Source of the DNA: Agathobaculum hominis
GTDB lineage: Bacteria; Bacillota; Clostridia; Oscillospirales; Butyricicoccaceae
Assembly (NCBI RefSeq): GCF_014288055.1
Contig: NZ_JACOPK010000002.1
Span: 1 to 64,000, forward strand
Direction: 5' to 3'
Length of the DNA: 64,000 nt
The notes beneath the pieces are model-generated. The model made no database searches. It was not told the DNA's origin and saw only the letters and a program-made list of their open reading frames with translations. Position numbers and translations under genes: made by a program. This document shows, in pieces, positions 42,703 through 52,663 of this stretch (position 1 is its first letter; every line of letters begins with the position of its first letter).

Positions 42703-42892
42703 ATATTGAAATCAGAAATTCCACAGAAAACGCCGGGTTTTACACGGCCGTCACAGAAAGTACAAAAAATCGACTGAACCAGCCAGATTTCGATAAAGTA
42801 TAAAGCCTTGGAGCACCAGACATATCCGTACACCCCTCGCCTTTAGCCGCGAACGCTTTGCTGAGCGGCCAAAAGAAGGTCGGGGGAGTCAA

Positions 42893-42930
42893 GAGGGGGC
42901 AGGAAACCATACGGTGTCCTGCCCCCTTTT
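42893..42930 (-). terminator. Terminator downstream of cysS
   Basis: GGGGGCAGGA / TCCTGCCCCC hairpin about 60 bases past the cysS stop. Confidence 0.7.
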
Positions 42931-42988
42931 GCCCCTGCCGTGGGAACGGCAAAGCTCACGCCTTCGCGTGGGAAACGTTTTTAAGAAA

Positions 42989-44404
<1,416 letters not shown>

Positions 44405-44462
44405 GGTTTTTATCTCCTTTTGATGGATTTCGACAGAAAAACGAGTGCCGGATACAGAAAAA

Positions 44463-44690
44463 GCCTCCCGGGGATATTGTTCCCTCGGGAGGCGTAGAGA
44501 CGCGGTTCCACTCCGATTTTTCACTCGTGCGCGCGGTAACGGGCGCGTTCCGCGGGGCGTTTGACCCCGATGCTCGGCAGGCGCACTTCGCCGCTCCGCG
44601 CACAGAGCCCTTTCAGCCGGGAGGCTCCTCTCTTTTCGCACGCGAAAAAACGGTTACTTTTCCTGCGTCATCGCATAAATAACGATTATA
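44463..44690 (-). promoter_or_regulatory. T-box leader of cysS
   Basis: The T-box core GGAGTGGAACCGCG lies at 44514-44501 on the minus strand. It is followed by the terminator stem GCCTCCCG / CGGGAGGC (44494-44463) and TTTTT. About 170 nt of structured stem I region precede it. Uncharged tRNA-Cys is expected to favour antitermination. I did not locate the specifier codon with certainty. Confidence 0.9.
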
Positions 44691-44698
44691 ACGTTATC

Positions 44699-44727
44699 AG
44701 TATATCAATATCCGTTGAAAAAGTCAA
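44699..44727 (-). promoter_or_regulatory. Promoter of the T-box/cysS transcript
   Basis: On the minus strand TTGACT, 17 bases, TATACT, immediately before the T-box leader. Confidence 0.75.
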
Positions 44728-44754
44728 CTTTAATTGCGCAGCTTCGCGGCAGTA

Positions 44755-46077
44755 TCAAAGATAATGATACCGCGTGCGCTGCCGCCACAGGAGCGCCGCC
44801 GAGACGGCGGCGGAAAGACCCTCGGCCGCGACAACGGCGAGCCATACGCCGTCCAGACCGAGCACGGGCGGAAGCAGGAGGACCAGACCGCCGCGCAGCA
44901 GCAGCGAACGCAGGAAGGAGATGAAGGCGCTCAGCGCGCCGTTGCACAGCGCGGTGAAGAACGCCGACGCATAGATGTTTACGCCGCAGAACAGATAGCA
45001 CAGCGCGAACAGGCGGAAGCCGTGCACGGTGAGCTGCATCAGGTCGGGGGAGTAGCCGACGAAGGCCGCGCACAGCGGACGGCAGAGCGCTTCGCTCAGC
45101 ACGACCATCGCGCCCGAGGTGACGAGTATAAGGAACATGCTCCTTCGAAATACATTTTTCAGCTCATCGTGGTTCTCCGCGCCGAAATGATAGCTGATGA
45201 TGGGCGCGCTGCCGATGGAGAAGCCGAGAAACGCCGCGATAAAGACGAAATCGACGTACATCATGACCGAGTGCGCCGCAACGCCGCGCTCACCGACCAG
45301 CCGCATCAGCTCGAGGTTATACAGGATGCCGACGAGGGACGAGGAGATGTTGCTCATCAGCTCGGACGCGCCGTTGCCGCAGGCCTGCAAAAACTCACGG
45401 ATATACAGCTTTGTGCCGGTGAGGTGCAGGCCGGAGCGGTGCGTGATGAAGAATACGAGCGGGATGATGCCGCCGACGCAGTAGCCGGCGACCGTCGCCC
45501 ACGCCGCGCCCGGCAGGCCGATGAGCTGAATGAGCACCCAGTCGCCGGCGAAATTGGTCACGCCCGAGGCGATGGACAGGATAAGACCCATGTTCGGCCT
45601 TTCCGCGACAACGAAAAACGGCTGGAGTGAGGTCTGGAGCATGAAAGGGAGGCTGCCGGCGAACAGAATACGGCCGTAGGACACGCAGGAGTCCATCAGA
45701 ATATCGCTCGCACCGGCGAGCCGGGCGATGGGTTCGACGAACGCCGCACCGGCCGCGCTCAGAACACCGCCGAAAAGGATGACGGCAAAGACGAACATCG
45801 AGAAAAAGCGGTTCGCCATGTCGGGACGGCCCTCGCCGAGCGTGCGCGCGACGACCGCGCTGCCGCCGGTGCCGAGCATGAAGCCGACCGCCGCGATCAG
45901 CATGGCGACCGGGAACATGATGTTGACCGCGCTCAGACCGATGTCTCCGACCATGTTGGACACAAAAAGTCCGTCCGCGACGCTGTACAGCGAGGTCAGG
46001 ATCATCATGGCGATGCTCGGGAGCGTAAAACGAAGCAGACGGCCGAAGGAAAAGTGGTCTGACAGTCTGATCTGCAT
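44755..46077 (-). CDS. MATE-family multidrug efflux transporter
   Basis: 440 aa with twelve membrane segments. It starts at MQIRLSDHFSFGRLLRFTLP with the family's typical N-terminal PSIAMMILTSLYSVADGLFV. MATE proteins export cationic compounds with Na+ or H+. ATG 46077 follows GGAGGTT. The promoter spacer holds a perfect palindrome, so a local repressor or activator probably controls it. Confidence 0.92.
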   Translation of the reverse strand: MQIRLSDHFSFGRLLRFTLPSIAMMILTSLYSVADGLFVSNMVGDIGLSAVNIMFPVAMLIAAVGFMLGTGGSAVVARTLGEGRPDMANRFFSMFVFAVILFGGVLSAAGAAFVEPIARLAGASDILMDSCVSYGRILFAGSLPFMLQTSLQPFFVVAERPNMGLILSIASGVTNFAGDWVLIQLIGLPGAAWATVAGYCVGGIIPLVFFITHRSGLHLTGTKLYIREFLQACGNGASELMSNISSSLVGILYNLELMRLVGERGVAAHSVMMYVDFVFIAAFLGFSIGSAPIISYHFGAENHDELKNVFRRSMFLILVTSGAMVVLSEALCRPLCAAFVGYSPDLMQLTVHGFRLFALCYLFCGVNIYASAFFTALCNGALSAFISFLRSLLLRGGLVLLLPPVLGLDGVWLAVVAAEGLSAAVSAALLWRQRTRYHYL

Positions 46078-46114
46078 AAAAACCTCCGTATGAAAGAAAT
46101 ATTTTCCGTATTTT

Positions 46115-46143
46115 ATTATAGTCCGAAATCGGACTACGGTCAA
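46115..46143 (-). promoter_or_regulatory. MATE promoter with a palindromic operator
   Basis: On the minus strand TTGACC, 17 bases, TATAAT. The spacer region holds TAGTCCGA-AA-TCGGACTA (46119-46136), a perfect 8+8 palindrome that would place a dimeric regulator between the -35 and -10. Confidence 0.75.
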
Positions 46144-46164
46144 GCGCGGCTTTTCGTCTCGTGC

Positions 46165-46193
46165 TTGCATATTCTGCGCGGTTGCGGTATGCT
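46165..46193 (+). promoter_or_regulatory. Promoter of pepF
   Basis: TTGCAT, 17 bases, TATGCT; divergent from the MATE promoter. Confidence 0.6.
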
Positions 46194-46258
46194 AATAGCG
46201 TAAGAAAAAATGATCCGAACATGGCGGCCTTTCAGCCGTCCCGGAAAGGAAGATCAAT

Positions 46259-48058
46259 ATGGAAACCAGAAAGATCCCTGCACGCGAGGACGTCGCAGCG
46301 CAGGATAAATGGGCGATCGAGGACCTGTTCGCGACCGACGACGCATGGCGCGAAGCGCTTGCCGCAGCGAAGGAGTTCATTCCGCGCGTTACCGCCTTCC
46401 GCGGCCATCTGGCGGAGAGCGGCGAGACCCTGCTGCGCTTTTTCCGTCTGGACGACGAGATCAGTCTTGCGTTCGATCCGATCGTGCACTATGCACAGCG
46501 CCGCAGCGATGAGGATACCCGCGTGGCGGCGTATCAGGAAATGGTCGCGCAGGTGACGCGCTTTGCGGTCGAGCTTCAGTCGGCCGCCGCGTTCGAGACC
46601 CCTGAGCTGCTCGCCATCGACGACGAGACGCTGAACCGTCTGTACGCCGAGGCGCCCGAGCTGGAGAACTACCGTCTGTGCATCGAGCGCGTGCGCCGCC
46701 GCCGCGAGCATGTGCTCTCGGATAAAGAGGAGGCGATCCTCGCCGCCGCAGGCGAAATGGCGGCCAGCCCGGACGACATCTATTCCATGCTCAACGACGC
46801 CGACCTCAAATTCCCGGACGCGACGGCGGGGGACGGCGAAAAGCATCCCGTTACCCACGGCACCTATATCCCGCTCATGCAGTCCTACGACCGCGTTCTG
46901 CGCAAGTCGGCGTTCGACTCGCTCTATTCGGTCTACGGCCAGTTCCGCAATACCTCGGCGGCGACGCTGTCCGCGCAGCTCAAGCAGCTGCTGTTCTATG
47001 CGAAGGTGCGCAAGTATCCCTCGACGCTCGATGCGGCGCTCGACGGCACCGAGGTCCCGACCGAGATCTACCGCAATCTGATCGACGCGGTGCACCGCTC
47101 CTTCGGTCCCATGTACCGCTATGTCGAGCTGCGCAAAAAGCTGCTCGGCGTGGACGAGCTGCATATGTACGACCTGTATGTGCCGGTCGTCGAGGGCGTG
47201 GAGATGAAGTTCACGTTTGAGGAGGCGAAGGAGATCGCGCTCAAGGCGCTCGCGCCGCTCGGCGAGGATTATCTCGCGCTCATCCGCGAGGGCTTTGAAA
47301 ACCGCTGGATCGACGTTTACGAGAACGAGGGCAAGCGCTCGGGCGCGTATTCGGCAGGCGCGCGCGTGCATCCCTATGTGCTGCTCAACTTCAAGGGCAC
47401 GCTCGACGATGTGTTCACGCTCGTGCACGAGATGGGCCACTCCATCCATTCCTACCTGTCCAACACCCGTCAGCCGACCGCATATCAGGACTATGTGATC
47501 TTCGTGGCGGAAGTCGCCTCGACCTGCAACGAGGCGCTGCTGATGGAGTACCTGCTGTCGGTCACGACCGACAAAAAGGAACGCGCCTACCTGATTAACC
47601 ACTTCCTCGAGCAGTTCCGCGGCACACTGTACCGCCAGACCATGTTCGCGGAGTTCGAGCTGGAGGCGAACGAGATGACGCGCCGCGGCGAGGGCACGAC
47701 CGCAGACGCGCTGTGCGCTCTGTACAAAAAGCTGAATGAGCAGTATTTTGGACCGGAAATGGTCGTAGATGACGAGATCGCGCTGGAATGGGCGCGCATT
47801 CCGCACTTCTACTATGATTACTATGTTTATCAGTACGCGACCGGCTACGCCGCCGCGATCGCGCTTTCGCGCCGCATCCTGCGTGAGGGCGAGCCGGCGG
47901 TCCGCGATTACCTCGGCTTCCTGTCGGGCGGCTGCTCGGCCGACCCGATCACGCTGCTGCGCGGCGCAGGCGTCGATATGGCAAGCCCGAAGCCGGTCGA
48001 GGACGCGACCGCCCTGTTCGACAGCCTGATCGGTGAGATGGAAGAGCTGCTGAAATAA
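46259..48058 (+). CDS. pepF: Oligoendopeptidase F
   Basis: 599 aa, full length for the M3B family. Zinc motif HEMGHSIH near residue 390, with the downstream Glu in VAEVASTCNEALLM. It hydrolyses short peptides in the cytoplasm. The ribosome-binding site is GGAAAGGAAG. A T-rich stretch with no clear hairpin follows the stop, and the tRNA promoter begins 16 bases later. Confidence 0.95.
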   Translation: METRKIPAREDVAAQDKWAIEDLFATDDAWREALAAAKEFIPRVTAFRGHLAESGETLLRFFRLDDEISLAFDPIVHYAQRRSDEDTRVAAYQEMVAQVTRFAVELQSAAAFETPELLAIDDETLNRLYAEAPELENYRLCIERVRRRREHVLSDKEEAILAAAGEMAASPDDIYSMLNDADLKFPDATAGDGEKHPVTHGTYIPLMQSYDRVLRKSAFDSLYSVYGQFRNTSAATLSAQLKQLLFYAKVRKYPSTLDAALDGTEVPTEIYRNLIDAVHRSFGPMYRYVELRKKLLGVDELHMYDLYVPVVEGVEMKFTFEEAKEIALKALAPLGEDYLALIREGFENRWIDVYENEGKRSGAYSAGARVHPYVLLNFKGTLDDVFTLVHEMGHSIHSYLSNTRQPTAYQDYVIFVAEVASTCNEALLMEYLLSVTTDKKERAYLINHFLEQFRGTLYRQTMFAEFELEANEMTRRGEGTTADALCALYKKLNEQYFGPEMVVDDEIALEWARIPHFYYDYYVYQYATGYAAAIALSRRILREGEPAVRDYLGFLSGGCSADPITLLRGAGVDMASPKPVEDATALFDSLIGEMEELLK

Positions 48059-48073
48059 AAAATAAAAAAACGC

Positions 48074-48103
48074 TTGACTTTGGGGCGCATACTGTGGTAT
48101 TAT
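48074..48103 (+). promoter_or_regulatory. Promoter of the first tRNA-Arg
   Basis: TTGACT, 18 bases, TATTAT. Confidence 0.65.
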
Positions 48104-48147
48104 ATAAAACAGTCAGTGAGAACATCGCAGACGAAAACATCCTGTAT

Positions 48148-48224
48148 GCGCCAGTAGCTCAGCTGGATAGAGTGTTTGGCTACGAACCAAAAGGTCGGGG
48201 GTTCGAATCCCTTCTGGCGTACCA
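48148..48224 (+). tRNA. tRNA-Arg (ACG), copy 1
   Basis: 77 nt including an encoded CCA. Acceptor GCGCCAG/CTGGCGT, D arm GCTC-AGCTGGATA-GAGT, anticodon arm TTTGG-CTACGAA-CCAAA with anticodon ACG (read as ICG after deamination), T arm with GTTCGAAT. It decodes CGU/CGC/CGA. Confidence 0.95.
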
Positions 48225-48229
48225 GGAAC

Positions 48230-48267
48230 ACCGGTTATTTCGCAAGAGATAGCCGGTTTTTCTTTTT
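48230..48267 (+). terminator. Terminator of tRNA-Arg copy 1
   Basis: ACCGGTTAT / ATAGCCGGTTT hairpin followed by a T-rich run. Confidence 0.8.
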
Positions 48268-48316
48268 GCTGACGGACACGGCGCGAAAAAAACTGCGGAT
48301 TTTATGAAAAAAACTG

Positions 48317-48345
48317 TTGACTTTTCGCGGCGGCAATGATATTAT
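48317..48345 (+). promoter_or_regulatory. Promoter of the second tRNA-Arg
   Basis: TTGACT, 17 bases, TATTAT. Confidence 0.7.
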
Positions 48346-48370
48346 ATATAGGCAGTCGGAACTGCGGTAT

Positions 48371-48447
48371 GCGCCAGTAGCTCAGCTGGATAGAGTGTTT
48401 GGCTACGAACCAAAAGGTCGGGGGTTCGAATCCCTTCTGGCGTACCA
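48371..48447 (+). tRNA. tRNA-Arg (ACG), copy 2
   Basis: All 77 nt are identical to copy 1. It has its own promoter and terminator, so the two genes are independent units rather than a tRNA operon. Confidence 0.95.
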
Positions 48448-48452
48448 GATCA

Positions 48453-48486
48453 ACCGGTTATTTCGTAAGAAATGACCGGTTTTTCT
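48453..48486 (+). terminator. Terminator of tRNA-Arg copy 2
   Basis: ACCGGTTATTTC / GAAATGACCGGTTTTT. Related to the first terminator with compensating changes in the stem. Confidence 0.85.
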
Positions 48487-48709
48487 AATTTTACCGGCAG
48501 TCTGCTTTTATTCCGGATGGACTGCCTGCGGCCGGTCGAAACGGCGTCGGACAATATAGTGCACGGAAATCCGAGGGTGTTCAAAATAACGGAAATGCCA
48601 AACTTGGCACAGAAAAGGCTGGCGAAAAACGGAATACGGATGAAATTCCCGAAAAACATAACTGACAAACGGCAAAATGAAATATTTTCGGAAAACATGA
48701 AAATTCCTG

Positions 48710-48738
48710 TTGACACAGAGATGGACGAGTGATATTAT
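48710..48738 (+). promoter_or_regulatory. Promoter of the argD-like aminotransferase leader
   Basis: TTGACA, 17 bases, TATTAT: a strong consensus promoter. The gap from 48487 to here is AT-rich and holds only a TGCCAA/TTGGCA palindrome at about 48596-48609. Confidence 0.8.
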
Positions 48739-48760
48739 GTACTTGTTCAAAATAATGGAC

Positions 48761-48787
48761 ATGCAAAGAGCAATGAGGCTCCTGTAA
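48761..48787 (+). CDS. Possible leader peptide MQRAMRLL
   Basis: Eight codons (ATG CAA AGA GCA ATG AGG CTC CTG) then TAA, about 15 bases into the predicted transcript. Two of the codons are AGA and AGG, rare Arg codons here. The frame overlaps the 5' arm of the leader terminator, so translation would disturb that hairpin. No good ribosome-binding site is visible. Confidence 0.3.
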   Translation: MQRAMRLL

Positions 48788-48809
48788 AGGACTCTCGTTG
48801 CTCTTTTTT
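48765..48809 (+). terminator. Leader terminator upstream of the aminotransferase
   Basis: AAAGAGCAATGAG / CTCGTTGCTCTTT, a 13-bp stem (one G-T pair), then a T-run. It lies between the promoter and the gene, so read-through or attenuation is required for expression. Confidence 0.85.
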
Positions 48810-48879
48810 GTTTGTTGTTCTGACCCCGGGAATTTGTATGAAAAACCATTTACATAAATCTTTTTGGGAGGGCTTCAAA

Positions 48880-50097
48880 ATGAAACTGAAGGATACCGGA
48901 CTTACCGCACAGGACATCAAGGATAAAGTAAACAAGTACATGATCGAGACCTACGAGCGTTTTGATTTCCTCGCAGAGACCGCAGAGGGTATGTACCTCT
49001 ATGATGAAAACGGCACGCCGTACCTCGATTTTTACGCAGGCATCGCGGTAAACAACGCCGGCAGCCGCAACCCCAAGGTCGTCGCAGCCGTCAAGGATCA
49101 GGTGGACGACATCATGCACACCTTCAACTATCCGTACACCATTCCGCAGGCGCTGCTGGCGGAGAAGGTCTGCGAGACGATCGGCATGGACAAGATCTTC
49201 TTCCAGAACTCCGGCACCGAGGCAAACGAGGCCATGATCAAGATGGCGCGCAAGTACGGCATCGAGAAGTACGGTCCGAACAAGTACCATATCGTTACCG
49301 CAAAGATGGGCTTCCACGGCCGCACCTTCGGCGCGATGAGCGCGACCGGCCAGCCGGGCAACGGCTGCCAGGTAGGCTTCGGCCCGATGACCTACGGCTT
49401 CTCCTACGCGCCGTACAACGACCTGAAGGCATTCAAGGACGCCTGCACCGAAAACACCATCGCCATCATGATCGAGCCGGTACAGGGCGAGGGCGGCGTA
49501 CATCCGGCAACGCAGGAATTTATGACCGGTCTGCGCGAATTCTGCGACGAGAACGGCATGCTGCTCCTGATCGACGAGGTGCAGACCGGCTGGTGCAGAA
49601 CCGGCGCGGTCATGAGCTACATGAACTACGGCATCAAGCCGGACATCGTTTCCATGGCGAAGGGCCTCGGCGGCGGCATGCCGATCGGCGCGATCTGCGC
49701 GACCGCAGAGGTCGCCAAGGCGTTCACCCCGGGCTCGCACGGCACCACGTTCGGCGGTCATCCGGTCAGCTGCGCTGCGGCATATGCCGAGGTCGGCGAG
49801 CTGCTCGACCGCGATCTGGCGGGCAACGCGAAGAAGATGGGCGACTACTTCTCCGAAAAGCTCGCGAAGATGCCGCATGTCAAGGAGGTCCGTCATCAGG
49901 GCCTGCTCGTCGGCGTCGAGTTCGACGACGCGGTCTCGGGCGTAGAGGTCAAGCATGCCTGCCTCGACCGCAAGCTGCTCATCACCGCCATCGGCGCGCA
50001 CACCATCCGCATGGTGCCGCCGCTGATCGTAAACGAGGAGCAGTGCGACAAGGCCGTCGAGATCATCACCGAGGCCGTTGAGGCTGTCGCGAAGTAA
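48880..50097 (+). CDS. Class III aminotransferase, acetylornithine aminotransferase-like
   Basis: 405 aa PLP enzyme. The PLP-lysine region is IVSMAKGLGGGMPIGA near residue 255-270. Other signatures are QNSGTEANEAMIKMAR near 100 and LLIDEVQTGWCRTG near 225. It is closest in look to ArgD, but ornithine or 4-aminobutyrate aminotransferase activity cannot be excluded and no arginine genes are adjacent. ATG 48880 follows GGGAGGG; an in-frame ATG at 48838 lacks a site. Confidence 0.88.
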   Translation: MKLKDTGLTAQDIKDKVNKYMIETYERFDFLAETAEGMYLYDENGTPYLDFYAGIAVNNAGSRNPKVVAAVKDQVDDIMHTFNYPYTIPQALLAEKVCETIGMDKIFFQNSGTEANEAMIKMARKYGIEKYGPNKYHIVTAKMGFHGRTFGAMSATGQPGNGCQVGFGPMTYGFSYAPYNDLKAFKDACTENTIAIMIEPVQGEGGVHPATQEFMTGLREFCDENGMLLLIDEVQTGWCRTGAVMSYMNYGIKPDIVSMAKGLGGGMPIGAICATAEVAKAFTPGSHGTTFGGHPVSCAAAYAEVGELLDRDLAGNAKKMGDYFSEKLAKMPHVKEVRHQGLLVGVEFDDAVSGVEVKHACLDRKLLITAIGAHTIRMVPPLIVNEEQCDKAVEIITEAVEAVAK

Positions 50098-50128
50098 GCG
50101 GCGGACACAAGGAATAAACCAGTGACAA

Positions 50129-50167
50129 GGGCGTCACCGATCGAAATGATTGGTGCGCCCTTTTTTT
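50129..50167 (+). terminator. Terminator after the aminotransferase
   Basis: GGGCGTCACCGATC / GATTGGTGCGCCC with a T-run of seven. Confidence 0.88.
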
Positions 50168-50186
50168 AATCAGGAAGGAACGGAAC

Positions 50187-50792
50187 ATGGCACATCTTGT
50201 TATTACAATAGGATGCGAATACGGCGCGAAGGGTAATCAGATCGGCCGCAGGGTCGCAGAGGACCTCGGCATCAAGTTTTACGACCGCGAAACCGTAGAT
50301 GAGATCATCAAAGAGGTCGGCATCCCGAAGGACATCATGGAAAAGGTCGAACAGGGCGTCACCATCGCCGGCAAGGGCGCGGAGGGCGACACGCGCGGCG
50401 CATTCTCCAAGTATGCGGATCTGACCGAGCGTGCGATCCATGTTCAAAAGACCATCATCCGCAAGCTCGCAGACCGCGAGTCCTGCGTGATCATCGGCCG
50501 CTCGGCCGATTATATCCTCAAGGAGCAGAAGCCCATCCTGCGCGTGTTCATCTACGCGCCGGACGAGGTGCGCATCGAAAACGTCATGAAGAGCCACAAT
50601 CTCTCGGCGGACGACGCAAGGCTGCTCATCGAGGAGAAGGACAAGCGCTACCATAAGCGTCATCTGGCGCTGACCGGCGCGAACCGCGGCGACCGCCACA
50701 ACCGCGATATGCTCATCGACAGCAGCCTGCTCGGGCCGGACGGCACGGCGGCGCTCATCGAAGAGGTCGCGCGGAAGGTATTCAACAGCTGA
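50187..50792 (+). CDS. Cytidylate kinase-like family protein
   Basis: 201 aa of the Cytidylate_kin2 type. It has a modified P-loop region (ITIGCEYGAKGNQIGRRVAE), CVIIGRSADYILKE and a lid-like KDKRYHKRH. True substrates of this family are not established. The next gene, an amino-acid permease, starts 15 bases on, so they are co-transcribed. Confidence 0.85.
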   Translation: MAHLVITIGCEYGAKGNQIGRRVAEDLGIKFYDRETVDEIIKEVGIPKDIMEKVEQGVTIAGKGAEGDTRGAFSKYADLTERAIHVQKTIIRKLADRESCVIIGRSADYILKEQKPILRVFIYAPDEVRIENVMKSHNLSADDARLLIEEKDKRYHKRHLALTGANRGDRHNRDMLIDSSLLGPDGTAALIEEVARKVFNS

Positions 50793-50807
50793 GGAGGGCA
50801 GAGCATC

Positions 50808-52328
50808 ATGGAAAAGAAGCAATCCGAATTTAACAAGGTGTTCAGCGCATGGGACATCCTCGTCATCGCGTTCGGCGCAATGATCGGCTGGGGCTGGGTC
50901 GTCTCCTCGGGCGGCTGGATCCAGAAGGGCGGCGTCCTCGGCGCGGCGCTCGGCTTTGTGGTCGGCGGCGTCATGATCTTTTTCGTCGGTCTGACCTATG
51001 CAGAGCTGACGGCGGCCATGCCGCAGTGCGGCGGCGAGCACGTCTGGAGCCATCGTGCGATGGGTCCGACCGGCTCGTTCGTGTGCACATGGGCGATCGT
51101 TCTCGGCTATGTCGGCGTTGCGTGCTTTGAAGCGTGCGCGTTCCCGACCATCATCTCCTATCTGTGGCCGGGATTCCTCAAGGGATATCTGTATACGGTC
51201 GCAGGCTTCGACATTTACGCTTCGTGGCTGATCGTGGCGATCATTGTTGCGTTCTGCATCATGCTCATCAACATCGTGGGCGCAAAGACGGCTGCCAAGC
51301 TCCAGACCATCCTCACCATCATCATCGGCGGCGCAGGCATCCTGCTCATCGTCGCATCGGTCATCAACGGCACGGTGGACAATCTGGACGGTCAGATGTT
51401 CGCAGAGGTCGGCGGCGGCGGTATCGTCAAGTCCATCCTCTCGGTCGCGGTCATCTCTCCGTTCTACCTCATCGGCTTTGACGTTATCCCGCAGGCGGCG
51501 GAGGAGATCAACGTTCCGCCGAAAAAGATCGGCGGCATGCTCATCCTGTCGGTCGTCCTCGCGGTCCTGTTCTACGCATTCGTCATCATCGCGGTCGGTC
51601 TGGTCATGAACTCGGGCGCGATCACCGCTTCGCAGGCCGGCACGGGTCTGGTCACGGCGGACGCGATGGCGCTCGCCTTCAAGACCTCGGTCATGGCGAA
51701 GGTCATCATCGTCGGCGGCATGTGCGGCATCATCACCTCGTGGAACTCGTTCATGATCGGCGGCTCGCGCGCCATCTACTCGATGGCTGAGTCCTACATG
51801 ATCCCGCGCGTTTTCGCCAAGCTGCATCCCAGGCACAAGACTCCGATCAATGCGCTCATCCTCATCGGCATCCTCACCATGCTCGCGCCGTTCGCAGGCC
51901 GCGTCATGATGGTCTGGATCTGCGACGCAGGCAACTTCGGCTGCTGCCTCGCCTACTGCATGGTCGCGATCTCCTTCCTCATTCTGCGCAAAAAGCAGCC
52001 GGATATGCCACGTCCGTACAAGGTTCCGGCCGGCCGTCTGATGGGCGGCATCGCGGTGCTGATGAGCGGCTTCATGGTCGTCATGTACTGCATCCCCGGC
52101 TCGGGCGGCACGCTCATCCTGCCGGAATGGGGCATGGTAGCGGCGTGGAGCGCGCTCGGCGTCGTGTTCTTCGCCATCTGCAAGAGCAAGTACAGAGAGT
52201 CCTTCGGCAGCATGGTTCAGCTCATCTCGGACGAGGACGCAGCAACGCTGCTCCCGGAGGCGGACGAGCGCGAGCTGGACAAAGTCATCGACGGCGCGAT
52301 CGACCGCGTACTGGCGCGGCTGGCATAA
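50808..52328 (+). CDS. APC-family amino acid permease
   Basis: 506 aa with twelve membrane segments. N-terminal FGAMIGWGWVVSSGGWIQKGG is the conserved TM1 helix break of the APC fold; CGGEHVWSHRAMGPTGSFV follows. The C-terminal 45 residues are acidic and cytoplasmic (SDEDAATLLPEADERELD). Substrate not determinable; it is in an operon with the cytidylate-kinase-like gene. Confidence 0.9.
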   Translation: MEKKQSEFNKVFSAWDILVIAFGAMIGWGWVVSSGGWIQKGGVLGAALGFVVGGVMIFFVGLTYAELTAAMPQCGGEHVWSHRAMGPTGSFVCTWAIVLGYVGVACFEACAFPTIISYLWPGFLKGYLYTVAGFDIYASWLIVAIIVAFCIMLINIVGAKTAAKLQTILTIIIGGAGILLIVASVINGTVDNLDGQMFAEVGGGGIVKSILSVAVISPFYLIGFDVIPQAAEEINVPPKKIGGMLILSVVLAVLFYAFVIIAVGLVMNSGAITASQAGTGLVTADAMALAFKTSVMAKVIIVGGMCGIITSWNSFMIGGSRAIYSMAESYMIPRVFAKLHPRHKTPINALILIGILTMLAPFAGRVMMVWICDAGNFGCCLAYCMVAISFLILRKKQPDMPRPYKVPAGRLMGGIAVLMSGFMVVMYCIPGSGGTLILPEWGMVAAWSALGVVFFAICKSKYRESFGSMVQLISDEDAATLLPEADERELDKVIDGAIDRVLARLA

Positions 52329-52395
52329 GGCTTCATCAATCTGTTATTTGCATCAAAAAGCGCAGCGTCGGGCTTTTACGGTTCGGCGCTGCTAA

Positions 52396-52609
52396 GACTG
52401 TCGAAAAACTTCGTTTTTCCGACAATCTGTGTTCTGACTGACGCAGAACACGAGTCGTCCGAAAGTTCCCATGCGGAAACTTTCTCCCTCCAGAAGTATG
52501 CAAACCGAGGTACACGCCCCCGGTCTGCATGAAATCGCTGCGCGATTTCTATTTCATGCGCGCTGCCGCGCAGCTGCTTCACCATCGCACAATTGACTTT
52601 ATCGACAGA
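52396..52609. repeat. R2 element, copy F (with both ends)
   Basis: Begins GACTGTCGAAAAACTTCG and ends GACTTTATCGACAG. Hairpins: GTGTTCTG/CAGAACAC; GAAAGTTCCCATGCGGAAAC; ACCGAGG...CCCCGGT; GAAATCGC-TGC-GCGATTTC (a stem unlike the GCGTTTGC of copies D and E); GCGCGC...GCGCAGC. It fills most of the 335-bp gap between two plus-strand genes. Confidence 0.88.
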
Positions 52610-52663
52610 CAATATCTTTAGAAATATCCGCTTATTTTTATTTCTCACAGAGGAGTGTTTATC

